Positions 16,242 through 24,903 of a stretch of 50,509 nucleotides of DNA are shown here, piece by piece. The translations under genes were made by a program, and so were the position numbers. Source of the stretch: Amycolatopsis sacchari (lineage in GTDB: Bacteria > Actinomycetota > Actinomycetes > Mycobacteriales > Pseudonocardiaceae); the NCBI RefSeq assembly GCF_900114035.1, contig NZ_FORP01000036.1, positions 1 to 50,509 of the forward strand, written 5' to 3'. Position 1 is the stretch's first letter. Each line of letters opens with the position of its first letter. Under the pieces are notes generated by a model, which was not told the origin of the DNA, ran no database searches, and saw nothing but the letters and a program-made list of their open reading frames with translations.

Positions 16242-18056
16242 ATGAGTCGGGAAAGCGGTCAGGACCGTTCGCAGAAGACGGTCGCCGAGCTGCTCGCCCT
16301 GCACGGCGGGAACGTCGAAGGCCGTCGTCGGCACCGGCGGGCCGCCGACGAGGAGGAAGAGCAGCAGCCCGGCGGTGCCGCGCCGAACGGCACCGACGCG
16401 CCCCGGCGCGCGCGTGGTGCCACGGACACCGGCCCGCAGGCGATCATCGAACGCGTCCGCGGGGACAACCCGCTGCCGCCGAACGGCCGCCGCAACGGCG
16501 GCAGGCGCGCCCTGCCCGACGACGAGCAGCCCGCTCCGCAGGACTCCGGCCTGTTCCGTCCCCAGGAGCCCGTCCCGCCCAGGGCACCGCAGGACGCGGG
16601 CCCGGCCCGGGCTCCGGAAGCCGCCCCGCTGAGGCCGCAGGACAACGGCTCGCTCCGCCCGCCGGACGCCCCGCCGCTGCGTCCCCAGGAGACCGGCGCG
16701 CCTCGGCGCCCCCAGGACTCCGCCGCGCTGCCCCGTCCCCAGGAGGGTTCGCTGCGGCCGCCGGACGCGGGTTCGCTCCGTCCGCAGGACGGCTCGTTGC
16801 GGCCCCCGGACGCCGGTCCGCTCCGTCCGCAGGACAACGGGTCGTTGAGGCCCCCGGACGCCCCGCCGCTGCGCCCGCAGGACTCCGCGACGCTGCCGCG
16901 GCCCAACGGCGCCCCGCCTTCGGGCGCGTTCCCCCGCCCGAACGGCCCCGTCAACGGCGCGGTCCCGCCCGCTTCGGGTGCCTTCCCGCAGCCGGGCGCC
17001 GGGCAGCCGGAGTCCGGCGCGTTCCCCCGGCCCCCGCAGGAGTCGGGCACCTTCGGTCGTCCGGACCCGACCCCGCCCCCGCGGAACGTCCCGCCCGAGT
17101 CGGGTGCGTTCCCGAGGCCCTCCGGTGGTCCCGACTCGATGCCGGGCCGCCGGCCGCGCCTGCCTCAGCGGCCGCCGCAGGAGTCCGGCGCGCTGCCCCT
17201 GCCGGAGCAGGATGAGCCGAGGGCTGCCCGCGCCGCCGAGGAGACCAGGCAGGTGCAGCCGCTGCGCCGCCCGCCCGCGGGCGCGCCCGGCAACGGGCTG
17301 GCCGCGCGGCTCGACGGTCTCGACGCCCCGGCGCCCGAGGACACCCCCGATCCCGGGCCGCCGCCCAGCGGCGCGTTCCCGGTGCCCCCGCGCCGTCCGC
17401 GCCGGGCCCCCGCCCGGCCGCCGGCCGAGCCGGAACCGCACACCGAGCAGTTCCAGGCCGTCAACGGCAGCGAGCCGCCCGAGGCGGTCGTCCCGCCGGA
17501 CGCCCCGCCCGCGGGGTTGTCGCGCTGGCGCCGCCAGCGTGAGCAGGTGAGCTCGGAGGACACCGAGGTGGGCGTGATGCCCGCCGTGCGCGAGGAGCAG
17601 GTGCCCGACGAGCACCTCGAAGCCACCGGCTTCCACGACCCCTTCGCGGAGGACGACGAAGAGGTCGACGAGTTCGGGGAGTTCGGCGAGGCCGAACCGG
17701 AGCGCCGCGGCGGCTACGACTACGAGCCCGACGAGGCCGGGCACGCCGAGGACGAGGACTACGCGGAGGAGGCGGAGCCGGAACGCCCCGCCTCCCCGGC
17801 GAAGCAGTGGCTGTCGATGGCGGTCCAGCTCGCGCTGGGCGTGATCGGCGGTGCCGCGGTGTGGCTGGGCTTCAACTGGCTGTGGGGCCAGCTGCCCGCC
17901 GCCGCGCTCGTCGTCGCGCTCGTGGTGATCGTCGGCCTGGTGTGGATCGTGCGGAAGATCCGCCGCGCGGACGACATCCAGACGATGGTCCTCGCGGTGC
18001 TGGTCGGCCTCGTGGTCACGGTCTCGCCCGCGGCACTCCTGCTGCTGTCACGGTGA
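16242..18056 (+). CDS. Proline-rich membrane protein (Rv0497-like)
   Basis: A 604-aa protein with three parts. N-terminus: a short conserved motif [13 protein letters not shown], as in Rv0497, which is only about 310 aa. Middle (residues ~100-500): low-complexity Pro/Arg-rich tandem repeats, LRPxD units then SGAFPRP units, then an acidic stretch ([18 protein letters not shown]). C-terminus: three transmembrane helices ([58 protein letters not shown]). The long disordered segment is probably cytoplasmic. ATG 16242 begins the conserved motif region. Function unknown; it is coupled by a 4-bp overlap to the TIM-barrel gene. Confidence 0.85.
   Translation: MSRESGQDRSQKTVAELLALHGGNVEGRRRHRRAADEEEEQQPGGAAPNGTDAPRRARGATDTGPQAIIERVRGDNPLPPNGRRNGGRRALPDDEQPAPQDSGLFRPQEPVPPRAPQDAGPARAPEAAPLRPQDNGSLRPPDAPPLRPQETGAPRRPQDSAALPRPQEGSLRPPDAGSLRPQDGSLRPPDAGPLRPQDNGSLRPPDAPPLRPQDSATLPRPNGAPPSGAFPRPNGPVNGAVPPASGAFPQPGAGQPESGAFPRPPQESGTFGRPDPTPPPRNVPPESGAFPRPSGGPDSMPGRRPRLPQRPPQESGALPLPEQDEPRAARAAEETRQVQPLRRPPAGAPGNGLAARLDGLDAPAPEDTPDPGPPPSGAFPVPPRRPRRAPARPPAEPEPHTEQFQAVNGSEPPEAVVPPDAPPAGLSRWRRQREQVSSEDTEVGVMPAVREEQVPDEHLEATGFHDPFAEDDEEVDEFGEFGEAEPERRGGYDYEPDEAGHAEDEDYAEEAEPERPASPAKQWLSMAVQLALGVIGGAAVWLGFNWLWGQLPAAALVVALVVIVGLVWIVRKIRRADDIQTMVLAVLVGLVVTVSPAALLLLSR
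16629..16910 (+). repeat. Coding tandem repeat LRP(P/Q)(D/E)
   Basis: Within the proline-rich membrane protein, LRPQD or LRPPD units recur about nine times separated by 2-9 residues (NGS, APP, AGP, etc.). SGAFP-type units follow to about 17200. The DNA units are similar but not identical, consistent with old slippage expansion. Confidence 0.75.
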
Positions 18057-18841
18057 TCCCGGTCGGGCTGTCCACCGCGTCGGTGTGGCCGCTCCGTGCC
18101 GGCACCGCGTTCGAGCTGGCCGCGGACCTCGGCTACGACGGGGTCGAGGTCATGGTGTGGGTGGATCCGGTGAGCCAGCACGTGCCCGAGCTGCGCCGCT
18201 GGTCGCGGCGCACGGGCGTGCCGGTGCTGTCCGTGCACTCGCCGTCGCTGCTGATCACGCAGCGCGTGTGGTCACCGGATCCGGTGGTCCGGCTGCGGCG
18301 CAGTGTCGAGGCCGCGCTCGACCTGGAGGCCAGGACGGTCGTGGTGCACCCGCCGTTCCGCTGGCAGCGCCGCTACGGTGACGCGTTCGAGGACCTGATC
18401 GCCGAGCTGGAGGACGAAAGCGGCATCGAGATCGCCGTCGAGAACATGTTCAAGGTGCGCCCGCCCGGCGGCCGCAAGGACACGCGGATGTCGGCGTTCC
18501 GGCCCTCGATCGACCCGACCGACGTGGGCTACCGGCACTACACCCTCGACCTGTCGCACTCGGCCGCCGCTCAAATGGACGCACTCGCGCTGGCCGAGCG
18601 GATGGGCGAGGGGCTGACCCACGTGCACCTCGCCGACGGCACGGGGGTGCCGAAGGACGAGCACCTCGTGCCCGGCCGCGGCGGTCAGCCGTGCGCGGAG
18701 CTGCTCGAAAAGCTCGCCGCGAGCGACTTCGGCGGGCAGGTCGTGCTCGAAGTGAACACGCGCCGCGCGCCGAGCTCCGCGCACCGGATGAAAGACCTGG
18801 CGGAGGCGTTGTTGTTCGCGCGGTTCCACCTGGGTGCGTGA
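18053..18841 (+). CDS. Sugar phosphate isomerase/epimerase family TIM-barrel protein
   Basis: A 262-aa xylose-isomerase-like barrel (PF01261), orthologous by position to Rv0498. GTG 18053 overlaps the upstream stop (GTGA). Conserved barrel features: [44 protein letters not shown] (Glu ligand), YTLDLSHS (Asp/His ligands), [10 protein letters not shown] (His-x-His) and VLEVNTR (Glu). The metal-binding set is intact, so it is likely active on a small sugar or cyclitol phosphate; the substrate is not known. Confidence 0.88.
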   Translation: MIPVGLSTASVWPLRAGTAFELAADLGYDGVEVMVWVDPVSQHVPELRRWSRRTGVPVLSVHSPSLLITQRVWSPDPVVRLRRSVEAALDLEARTVVVHPPFRWQRRYGDAFEDLIAELEDESGIEIAVENMFKVRPPGGRKDTRMSAFRPSIDPTDVGYRHYTLDLSHSAAAQMDALALAERMGEGLTHVHLADGTGVPKDEHLVPGRGGQPCAELLEKLAASDFGGQVVLEVNTRRAPSSAHRMKDLAEALLFARFHLGA

Positions 18842-18909
18842 CGACGGTACAAGATCAACTTCACTCGGTTGCCGCGTTCCGGAGCATGGGCTTCCGATAT
18901 GTGAACACG

Positions 18910-18915
18910 TAAAGT
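18910..18915 (+). promoter_or_regulatory. -10 element of the proline dehydrogenase gene, probable leaderless start
   Basis: TAAAGT ends 7 nt before GTG 18923, in an 81-bp gap with locally higher A+T. Confidence 0.45.
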
Positions 18916-18922
18916 TTCCAGC

Positions 18923-19849
18923 GTGAACCCGTTCCGCTCGCTGATCCTCGCCGCCGCAGGCAGCGACACGGTCCACCGTGTCGTGACCGCAGCCCCAGCC
19001 ACGAGAGGTGTCGTCGACAGGTTCATCGCCGGTGAGACAGTCGGCGACGCCGTCGCGGCGACGACCGCGCTCGCGGAGGACGGCCTGTACGTGACGCTGG
19101 ACTATCTCGGAGAGCGCACCGGGGACGCGCGGCAGGCGGAGCAGGTGGTGCAGACGTACCTCGGCCTGCTCGACCGCCTGCACGGCGAGGGGCTCACGGT
19201 GCGGGCGGAGGTGAGCCTCAAGCTGTCCGCGGTCGGGCTGCGGTTCGACGAGAAGCTGGCGCTGGACAACGCGTGGCGCGTCTGCGCCGCGGCCGAGCAG
19301 TGCGCCACCACCGTCACGCTGGACATGGAGGAGCACGACACCGTCGACGCCACCTTGCGGGTGCTGGCGGAGCTGCGGCACACGTGGCCCTGGGTGGGTG
19401 CGGTGCTGCAGTCGTACCTGAAGCGCACGGAGGCCGACGCCGCCGCCCTCGCGCAGGCGGATTCGCGGGTGCGGCTGTGCAAGGGGGCGTACGCGGCGAG
19501 CCCGGATGTCGCCCACAAGAGGGACCACGACGTCGATCTGAGTTACGTCCGGGCGGCGAACGTCCTGCTGGCCGGGGATGGTTACCCCATGTTCGCCACG
19601 CACGACCCCCGGTTACTGCCCCTGCTGCGGGAGCGCGTGCGCTTCCACGGCCGCAAGCAGGGCACGTACGAGTACCAGATGCTCTACGGCGTCCGGCCCG
19701 ACGAGCAGCGGCGGCTCGCCGCCGAAGGCGAGACGGTGCGCGTGTACGTGCCGTTCGGGGAGAACTCGTACGCGTACCTGATGCGCAGGCTGGCCGAACG
19801 GCCGGCGAACCTGGCCTTCTTCCTCCGCTCCCTGGCCAGCCGTTCGTGA
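18923..19849 (+). CDS. Proline dehydrogenase (monofunctional, FAD-dependent)
   Basis: Oxidises L-proline to 1-pyrroline-5-carboxylate, passing electrons to quinone. A 308-aa PutA-type (beta/alpha)8 barrel without the P5C dehydrogenase half. Family landmarks: VSLKLSAVGLRFDE, VTLDMEEHDTVD, GAVLQSYLKRTEAD, VRLCKGAY, FATHDPRL, GTYEYQMLYGVRP, VRVYVPFGENSYAYLMRRLAERPAN (FAD and substrate-binding arginines). It lies two genes before proC, whose enzyme runs the opposite reaction, and no P5C dehydrogenase gene is present here. It overlaps the thioesterase-like gene by 4 bp. It interrupts the mycobacterial order Rv0498-Rv0499. Confidence 0.94.
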   Translation: MNPFRSLILAAAGSDTVHRVVTAAPATRGVVDRFIAGETVGDAVAATTALAEDGLYVTLDYLGERTGDARQAEQVVQTYLGLLDRLHGEGLTVRAEVSLKLSAVGLRFDEKLALDNAWRVCAAAEQCATTVTLDMEEHDTVDATLRVLAELRHTWPWVGAVLQSYLKRTEADAAALAQADSRVRLCKGAYAASPDVAHKRDHDVDLSYVRAANVLLAGDGYPMFATHDPRLLPLLRERVRFHGRKQGTYEYQMLYGVRPDEQRRLAAEGETVRVYVPFGENSYAYLMRRLAERPANLAFFLRSLASRS

Positions 19850-20673
19850 GCACGGTGGAGGCCCAGGACCCCGCGTCCTTCGAGGTGGCATGCGCGGTGA
19901 GGTCCCTGGGAGACGGCACGCTGACCGCGGACCTTCGCCCTGAGTGGTCGATCGGTCACCACCCGCACGGGGGATTTCTGCTGTCCCTCCTCGCGAAGGC
20001 CGCCGTCGCGGTGCTCGCCGAGCGGGGCGAGCCGACGGCGGAGCCGCTCGTCGTGAGCGCGGAGTTCCTGCGCCCGCCCGCGATCGGGCCCGTGCTGCTG
20101 CGCACGGACCTGCGGAAGGTGGGCCGCCGCGCCACGGTCGTCGCGGTGCGGCTGGAGCAGCGGGGGCGCAGCTGCGTCGAGGCGACGGTGACCGCGGGCC
20201 GGTTGCCGATCCGTCGTCCGGAGTGGACGGACCTGGCCCCGATGCCCGCCGAACCGCCGCCGCGGGCGATCCCGCTCGGCGGCGACACCGCGGAGGGCGC
20301 CTTCAACCTCGCGAAGGGCTGCGACGTGCGGCTCGACCCCGCGACGGCCGGCTACCTCACCGGCCGCACGGGTGAACCGCCGCGGCTGCGGCTGTGGGTG
20401 CGGCCGCGGCACGGCGTGCCGGACCCGTACTTCGTGCTGCTGGCGGGGGACGTGAACCCGCCGGTGGTGTTCAACCTCGGCCGCACCGGCTGGGCGCCGA
20501 CCGTGCAGCTGACCGCGCTCGTGCGCGCCCGGCCCGCGTCGGGCTGGCTGCGCGTGCAGGTGGAGTCCCGCTCGGTGCACGAGGCGTGGTTCGACTCGGA
20601 CGCCACGGTCATCGACTCGGCGGGACGGCTCGTGTGCCAGGCCCGGCAGTTGGCGTTGTCACCTTCGCCTTAG
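19846..20673 (+). CDS. Thioesterase family protein (double hot-dog, Rv0499-like)
   Basis: A 275-aa protein starting at GTG 19846 inside the proline dehydrogenase stop. It has the acyl-CoA thioesterase-like arrangement (PF13622): first hot-dog WSIGHHPHGGFLLSLLAKAAVAVL, then VSAEFLRPPAIGPVLLRTDLRKVGRRATVVAVRL; second half FNLGRTGWAPTVQLTALVRARPASGWLRVQ with DSDATVIDSAGRLVCQARQLAL, a typical ending. Function by family: hydrolysis of acyl-CoA. Substrate chain length is unknown. proC begins 9 nt after its stop. Confidence 0.85.
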   Translation: MSTVEAQDPASFEVACAVRSLGDGTLTADLRPEWSIGHHPHGGFLLSLLAKAAVAVLAERGEPTAEPLVVSAEFLRPPAIGPVLLRTDLRKVGRRATVVAVRLEQRGRSCVEATVTAGRLPIRRPEWTDLAPMPAEPPPRAIPLGGDTAEGAFNLAKGCDVRLDPATAGYLTGRTGEPPRLRLWVRPRHGVPDPYFVLLAGDVNPPVVFNLGRTGWAPTVQLTALVRARPASGWLRVQVESRSVHEAWFDSDATVIDSAGRLVCQARQLALSPSP

Positions 20674-20676
20674 TCT
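20671..20676 (+). promoter_or_regulatory. -10 element of proC, probable leaderless start
   Basis: TAGTCT, using the stop codon of the preceding gene, ends 6 nt before the proC ATG. Confidence 0.4.
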
Positions 20677-20682
20677 CGGGGT

Positions 20683-21480
20683 ATGACGACGATCGCGGTG
20701 CTGGGTGCGGGCAAGATCGGTGAAGCGCTGCTGGCGGGGCTGCTGAAGGGCGGCCGCAGCGCGGACGAGCTGCTGTTCACCGAGCGGCATCCGGAGCAGG
20801 CGGCCAGGATCACCGACCGGTACGGCATCGCGGGTGTCGAGGTCGAGGAGGCGGCGAAGCGGGCCGACGTCCTCGTCGTCGCGGTGAAGCCCCAGGACAT
20901 CGATCCCGTGCTGACCGCGCTGGCGCCCGCCGTCGGCCCCGGGACGCTGGTCGTTTCGCTGTGCGCGGGGCTGCCGACGTCGCTGTACGAGCGCAGGCTG
21001 CCCGACGGCGTGCCGGTGGTGCGGGTCATGCCGAACACGCCGATGGTGGTCGGCGAGGCGATGAGCGCGATCTCGCCCGGCACGCACGCGACGGCCGGGC
21101 ACGTGGCGCTGGTGAAGGAGCTGCTGTCGTCGGTCGGTCAGGTCATCGAGGTGCCCGAGTCGCAGCAGGACGCCGTGACCGCGCTGTCCGGTTCCGGGCC
21201 GGCGTACTTCTTCTACCTGGTCGAGGCCATGATCGACGCCGGCATCCTGCTGGGCCTGCCGCGCGCGGTCGCCGAGAAGCTGATCGTCCAGTCGGCCGTC
21301 GGGGCGGCGAAGATGCTGGCGCAGAGCACCGAGCACCCGGTGATCCTGCGGGAGGCCGTCACGTCCCCGGCGGGCACGACCATCAACGCCATCCGCGAAC
21401 TGGAGAAGCACGGCGTCCGCGCGGCGATGCTGGACGCCATCGAGGCGGCGCGGGACCGGTCGGTCGAACTCGGTAAGTGA
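20683..21480 (+). CDS. proC: Pyrroline-5-carboxylate reductase
   Basis: NAD(P)H-dependent last step of proline synthesis. 265 aa. Rossmann motif VLGAGKIGEALLAGL at the N-terminus; VVAVKPQD and MPNTPMVVGEAM in the middle; the C-terminal dimerisation/substrate domain carries ALSGSGPAYFFYLVEAM and REAVTSPAGTTINAI, both diagnostic. Between a catabolic proline dehydrogenase and the HTH/bS22 genes. A TGACGC-t-GCGTCA palindrome (21478-21490) overlaps the stop codon. Confidence 0.97.
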   Translation: MTTIAVLGAGKIGEALLAGLLKGGRSADELLFTERHPEQAARITDRYGIAGVEVEEAAKRADVLVVAVKPQDIDPVLTALAPAVGPGTLVVSLCAGLPTSLYERRLPDGVPVVRVMPNTPMVVGEAMSAISPGTHATAGHVALVKELLSSVGQVIEVPESQQDAVTALSGSGPAYFFYLVEAMIDAGILLGLPRAVAEKLIVQSAVGAAKMLAQSTEHPVILREAVTSPAGTTINAIRELEKHGVRAAMLDAIEAARDRSVELGK

Positions 21481-21715
21481 CGCTGCGTCAACAAGCGCGT
21501 CACACCGCGCTGCGCCGAACGGTGCCGGAAGTGGATCTCGGAGGCTCGGAAGTAGCCACGATCCGCAGGTGAACGCGCCCGGTTGGACCAATTACCCCGG
21601 CAGACGTCGCACTGGTCCCATCAGTCCCGCTACCCTCATGGGTAAAGCACGTGCGTGTCGAACCGCCGGTGGGGAAGCCGAGCGGCACGACGCGTGTCGA
21701 AGGGCACGGTGACGT

Positions 21716-21928
21716 ATGCCGTCGAACAAGAAGGACGTGCCCGCTGTCGGGCAGGTCCAGTTCCTGACGGTCGCCGAGGTGGCCTCGCTGATGCGGGTCT
21801 CCAAGATGACCGTCTACCGCCTCGTGCACTCGGGCGAGCTGCCGGCCGTGAGGGTCGGCAAGTCGTTCCGCGTGCCCGAGAAAGCAGTGCACCAATACCT
21901 GGAAGGCGCCTATTACGACGTCGGCTAG
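21716..21928 (+). CDS. Excisionase-type helix-turn-helix DNA-binding protein (Rv0500A-like)
   Basis: A 70-aa winged-HTH protein: [47 protein letters not shown] covers nearly all of it (split in text: [16 protein letters not shown] is the recognition unit, VGKSFRVPE the wing). This is the MerR/Xis-like HTH_17 family. Not BldC itself, though of the same class. It is a stable core gene in this order, not a phage excisionase. ATG 21716; a possible -10 TACCCT lies at 21631-21636, giving a leader of about 70 nt. Target unknown. Confidence 0.9.
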   Translation: MPSNKKDVPAVGQVQFLTVAEVASLMRVSKMTVYRLVHSGELPAVRVGKSFRVPEKAVHQYLEGAYYDVG

Positions 21929-21998
21929 GTGGGGGGCTGCGCTTGTGTCCAGAGCCCACGGGTAATCTGGGAGACCGCTCGCGCCTGTGCGCTCCAAC

Positions 21999-22030
21999 CG
22001 ATGGACGCTGCGCCGGGCAGCGTCGGATCG
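21999..22030 (+). promoter_or_regulatory. Stable leader hairpin upstream of bS22
   Basis: CGAT-g-GACGCTGC (21999-22011) pairs with GCAGCGTC-gg-ATCG (22017-22030) around GCCGG. It ends 12 nt before the AAGGAG (22043-22048) of the bS22 gene. A -10-like TAATCT lies at 21963-21968. Structure in a ribosomal-protein leader suggests feedback or termination control; this is inference. Confidence 0.5.
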
Positions 22031-22053
22031 ACGGAAAACGTGAAGGAGCACCT

Positions 22054-22155
22054 GTGGGCTCGGTGATCAAGAAGCGCCGCAAGCGCATGTCCAAGAAGAA
22101 GCACCGCAAGCTGCTGCGCCGCACGCGGATGCAGCGTCGCAAGCAGGGTAAGTGA
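22054..22155 (+). CDS. Small ribosomal subunit protein bS22 (AURKAIP1/COX24-like)
   Basis: A 33-aa, almost wholly basic peptide ([18 protein letters not shown], then [14 protein letters not shown]). It matches the actinobacterial bS22 protein found in mycobacterial 70S ribosome structures and encoded by Rv0500B at the same place. GTG 22054 has a good AAGGAG 5 nt upstream. An intrinsic terminator follows, so it can be a monocistronic transcript. Confidence 0.93.
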   Translation: MGSVIKKRRKRMSKKKHRKLLRRTRMQRRKQGK

Positions 22156-22175
22156 CACCCCGCTGACGCTTCTTC

Positions 22176-22211
22176 GACGCGACCCGTCCGGACAGCCGGG
22201 CGGGTCGCGTC
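22176..22211 (+). terminator. Intrinsic terminator after bS22
   Basis: GACGCGACCCG (22176-22186) pairs perfectly with CGGGTCGCGTC (22201-22211), with an inner CCGG/CCGG stem, followed by CGTTTGGG. Confidence 0.75.
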
Positions 22212-22259
22212 CGTTTGGGTGGCGGCGGTGACGGGGCGTGGACCGGGGCTTTCTGGCCC

Positions 22260-22288
22260 CTGACGCCGTTCGGGTCGCGCGGTAGCAT
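22260..22288 (+). promoter_or_regulatory. Promoter of the GalE-like epimerase gene
   Basis: -35 CTGACG (22260-22265), 17-nt spacer, -10 TAGCAT (22283-22288): a good match for a vegetative actinobacterial sigma factor. Predicted transcription start about 22295, leaving a leader of about 37 nt. Confidence 0.6.
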
Positions 22289-22331
22289 CGCCACCGCCGC
22301 CGGAACTCCAGCCCTGTGACCAGGGGGTGCC

Positions 22332-23375
22332 ATGCCGTCCGAAGTCGTGCTCGTCACCGGGGTCGGAGGTGAACTCGGGGGCCGCCTGCTCGCCAGGCTC
22401 GGCGCCAGCCCCGCGTTCGCCCGGGTCCTCGGGGTGGACACGACGCCGCCGCGCCCGCACGTGCTGCGGCGGCTGGGCCGTGCCGAGTTCGTCCGTGCCG
22501 ACATCCGCAACCCGCTGATCGCGAAGATCATCTCGGACGCGCGGGTCGGCACCGTCGTGCACGCCGCGACGACGTGCCACCCCGCCGGGCCCGCCCGCCG
22601 CGGCGCGCTCAAGGAGGTCAACGTCATCGGCACGATGCGGTTGCTCGCCGCGTGCCAGCGTTCGGCGTCCGTGCGCAAGCTCGTCGTCAAGTCCACCACC
22701 GCGGTCTACGGCGCCGACGCGAGCTCGCCCGCCGTCTTCACCGAGGACTCCGAGCTGATCCCGGCGTCCTCGACGGGCTACGCGAAGGACGCCATCGAGA
22801 TGGAGGGCTACGTGCGGGGGCTCGCCCGCCGCAGGCCCGACCTGACGATCACGACGCTGCGGTTCGCGAACATCATCGGCCCGGACGTGGACACGGTGCT
22901 GGCCCGGTACTTCGCGTTGCCCGTGGTGCCGAGCGTGCTCGGCTACGACGCCCGGCTGCAGCTGCTGCACGCCTCGGACGCGCTCACCGTGCTGGAGCTG
23001 GCGACGCTCGAGGACCGGCCGGGGGTGTTCAACGTCGCGGCGGACGGGGTACTCACCCTCGGGCAGGCCCTGCGCAGGGCGGGCAGGGTCGAACTGCCGG
23101 TGCCGCGGCCGCTGCTCCCCTCGGTGGCCAAGGTGCTGCGGGGCGCCCGCGTGGTCGACTTCTCGACCGACCAGGTGCGGCTGCTGAACTACGGCCGCGT
23201 CGTGGACACCACGCGGCTGAAGCGGACCTTCGGGTACCGCCCGCGGTGGACGACGGCCGCGGCGTTCGAAGACTACGTGCGCGGCCGCGGGCTGCGCCCC
23301 GTCGTCCCCGGCGAGCACCTGGCGGCGCTGGCCGACCGGGTCGTGGCCGCAGCGGCGACCGGTCAGGCGAGATGA
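22332..23375 (+). CDS. NAD-dependent epimerase/dehydratase (GalE2-like extended SDR)
   Basis: A 347-aa extended SDR, orthologous by place to Rv0501 (galE2). Cofactor motif VTGVGGELGGRLLARL (TGxxGxxG, here with Val-Gly-Gly-Glu), acidic GVDTTPP, VVHAATTCHPAG. Active site: KSTTAVYGA and the YAKDAIEME segment, giving Tyr-x-x-x-Asp where Tyr-x-x-x-Lys is usual (GYAKDAIE), so the catalytic Lys position is not canonical. C-terminal substrate region FSTDQVRLLNYGRVVDTTRLKR is typical of this Actinobacteria-specific group. True UDP-galactose 4-epimerase activity is therefore doubtful. The next acyltransferase gene starts 25 nt later. Confidence 0.88.
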   Translation: MPSEVVLVTGVGGELGGRLLARLGASPAFARVLGVDTTPPRPHVLRRLGRAEFVRADIRNPLIAKIISDARVGTVVHAATTCHPAGPARRGALKEVNVIGTMRLLAACQRSASVRKLVVKSTTAVYGADASSPAVFTEDSELIPASSTGYAKDAIEMEGYVRGLARRRPDLTITTLRFANIIGPDVDTVLARYFALPVVPSVLGYDARLQLLHASDALTVLELATLEDRPGVFNVAADGVLTLGQALRRAGRVELPVPRPLLPSVAKVLRGARVVDFSTDQVRLLNYGRVVDTTRLKRTFGYRPRWTTAAAFEDYVRGRGLRPVVPGEHLAALADRVVAAAATGQAR

Positions 23376-23400
23376 TCCCGGACAGAACCTGGAGCGGGCA

Positions 23401-24336
23401 GTGACGACGAGCACGGAAGCACAGGTCATCCCCCTGCGGCGGCCCCGGCAGGCCGACGCCCCCGTCCCGCCCGAGCCGGCGCCGGCGCCGGTCGACGAAC
23501 GGCCCGACGCGGTCACGCGGGTGCTGAAGTTCCTGCGGAACCGCCTCACGGGCGAGTACGAGGTGGACGAGTTCGGGTTCGACCGCGAACTCACCGAAAC
23601 CCTGCTGCTCCCGCCGTTGCGGCTGCTGTACGAGAAGTGGTTCCGCGTGAGCGCGCACGGCATCGACAACGTGCCGAAGGAGGGCGGCGCGCTGATCGTG
23701 TGCAACCACTCCGGCACGGTGCCGCTCGACGCGGTGATGACGGCCGTCGCGGTGCACGACGAGCACCCCGCGCACCGGCACCTGCGCATGCTGGGTGCCG
23801 ACCTGGTGTTCCGCACCCCGCTGCTGGGCGAGCTGGCGCGCAAGTCGGGGCAAACGCTCGCGTGCCACCCGGACGCCGAGCGGCTGCTGCGGTCCGGCGA
23901 GCTGGTCGGGGTGTGGCCGGAGGGCTTCAAGGGCATCGGGAAACCGTTCTCGGCTCGGTACAAGCTGCAGCGCTTCGGGCGGGGCGGCTTCGTGTCCGCG
24001 GCCTTGCGCACCGGGGTGCCGATCGTGCCGTGCGCGATCGTCGGCGCCGAGGAGATCTACCCGAAGATCGGCGACCTCAAGCCGCTGGCGCGGTTGCTGG
24101 GGCTGCCGTACTTCCCGGTCACGCCGTTCTTCCCGCTGCTGGGGCCGCTCGGTGCGCTCCCGCTGCCGACGAAGTGGACGATCGAGTTCGGCGAGCCGAT
24201 CCACACCGACCACATCCCCGCCGAGGACCACGACGACCCGATGCTGGTGTTCAGCCTGACCGACCAGGTGCGCGAGTCGATCCAGCAGACCCTCTACGCC
24301 CGGCTGGACCAGCGGGAAAGCGTTTTCAAGGGCTGA
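23401..24336 (+). CDS. Lysophospholipid acyltransferase family protein (Rv0502-like)
   Basis: A 311-aa protein. A disordered Pro/Ala-rich N-terminus is followed by the LPLAT fold: VCNHSGTVPLDAVMTA (block I, His followed by Asp after six residues rather than the usual four), RKSGQTLACHPDAERLLRSGE, VWPEGFKGIGKPFSARYKLQRFGRGGF (block III, Pro-Glu-Gly), VPIVPCAIVGAEEIYP (block IV). The sequence resembles MGAT/diacylglycerol acyltransferase-like members more than PlsC. Located right after the epimerase, as in M. tuberculosis. Confidence 0.88.
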   Translation: MTTSTEAQVIPLRRPRQADAPVPPEPAPAPVDERPDAVTRVLKFLRNRLTGEYEVDEFGFDRELTETLLLPPLRLLYEKWFRVSAHGIDNVPKEGGALIVCNHSGTVPLDAVMTAVAVHDEHPAHRHLRMLGADLVFRTPLLGELARKSGQTLACHPDAERLLRSGELVGVWPEGFKGIGKPFSARYKLQRFGRGGFVSAALRTGVPIVPCAIVGAEEIYPKIGDLKPLARLLGLPYFPVTPFFPLLGPLGALPLPTKWTIEFGEPIHTDHIPAEDHDDPMLVFSLTDQVRESIQQTLYARLDQRESVFKG

Positions 24337-24339
24337 CGC

Positions 24340-24903
24340 TCACCTGCCGTCGGCGAGACGCTGGATGGTGGTGGCGAGCCAGGACCGGAGCTCGGCGGGG
24401 TCGCCGAGTTCGGCGCGCAACACCCGGCGGCGCGTGGAGACGCCGAGGACGAACGCGTCGATCGCCGCTGCGCGGTTGCGGGCCTCGGCGTCGTCCAGGC
24501 CGCTCTCGCGCAGGTAGCGGTGCAGCGGCTCCAGCGAGTTCGTGTCCAGGAAGGTGGCCAGCGCCTCCGCCGCCTCCGGGCGTTCCCCGGACGCACGCTG
24601 CAGCACGAGCAGCGGGTCCTCGCCCGGCGAGCCGAACCAGCGCTGGACGATGCTCGCCGCCAGGCGGGCGCCGAGCGAGGAGCGGGGGCCGTCGAAGGAG
24701 ATCTCGACCGGGATTTCCACCTGGGCCGCCGCCAGGAACAGACCGTCCTTCCCGCCGAAGTACCGCGTGATGAGGTTGGGCGACACGCCTGCCGCGTCCG
24801 CGACGCCCTTGACGGTGATCGCCGCGAAGCCGTGCCGGGCGAACTGCTGTCGCGCGTGCTTCAGGATCCGCTGCTTGGTCGCGGCCGAGTCGCGGGAATG
24901 CAT
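24340..24903 (-). CDS. TetR/AcrR family transcriptional regulator
   Basis: A 187-aa regulator. N-terminal HTH: TKQRILKHARQQFARHGFAA, ITVKGVADAAGVSPNLITRYFGGKDGL. The C-terminal domain (residues 60-187) is the usual ligand-binding helical bundle with a TetR_C_33-like pattern (RLAASIVQRWFGSPGEDPLL). The ATG is the end of a 43-bp palindrome that also holds the ATG of the divergent epoxide hydrolase; the -10 TATCCT sits 7 nt upstream. So the protein very likely represses both genes and its mRNA is probably leaderless. The inducer may be an epoxide or a related xenobiotic. Confidence 0.93.
   Translation of the reverse strand: MHSRDSAATKQRILKHARQQFARHGFAAITVKGVADAAGVSPNLITRYFGGKDGLFLAAAQVEIPVEISFDGPRSSLGARLAASIVQRWFGSPGEDPLLVLQRASGERPEAAEALATFLDTNSLEPLHRYLRESGLDDAEARNRAAAIDAFVLGVSTRRRVLRAELGDPAELRSWLATTIQRLADGR

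Noticed and set aside
21478..21490. TGACGC-t-GCGTCA palindrome over the proC stop
   Set aside because: Arms of 6 bp with 1-bp spacing are too tight for an RNA hairpin and a chance match is plausible; no regulator is linked to it.
21716..21928. Excisionase-like protein as a prophage or integrative element marker
   Set aside because: Core-gene neighbours, no integrase or attachment repeats nearby; matches the conserved Rv0500A position.
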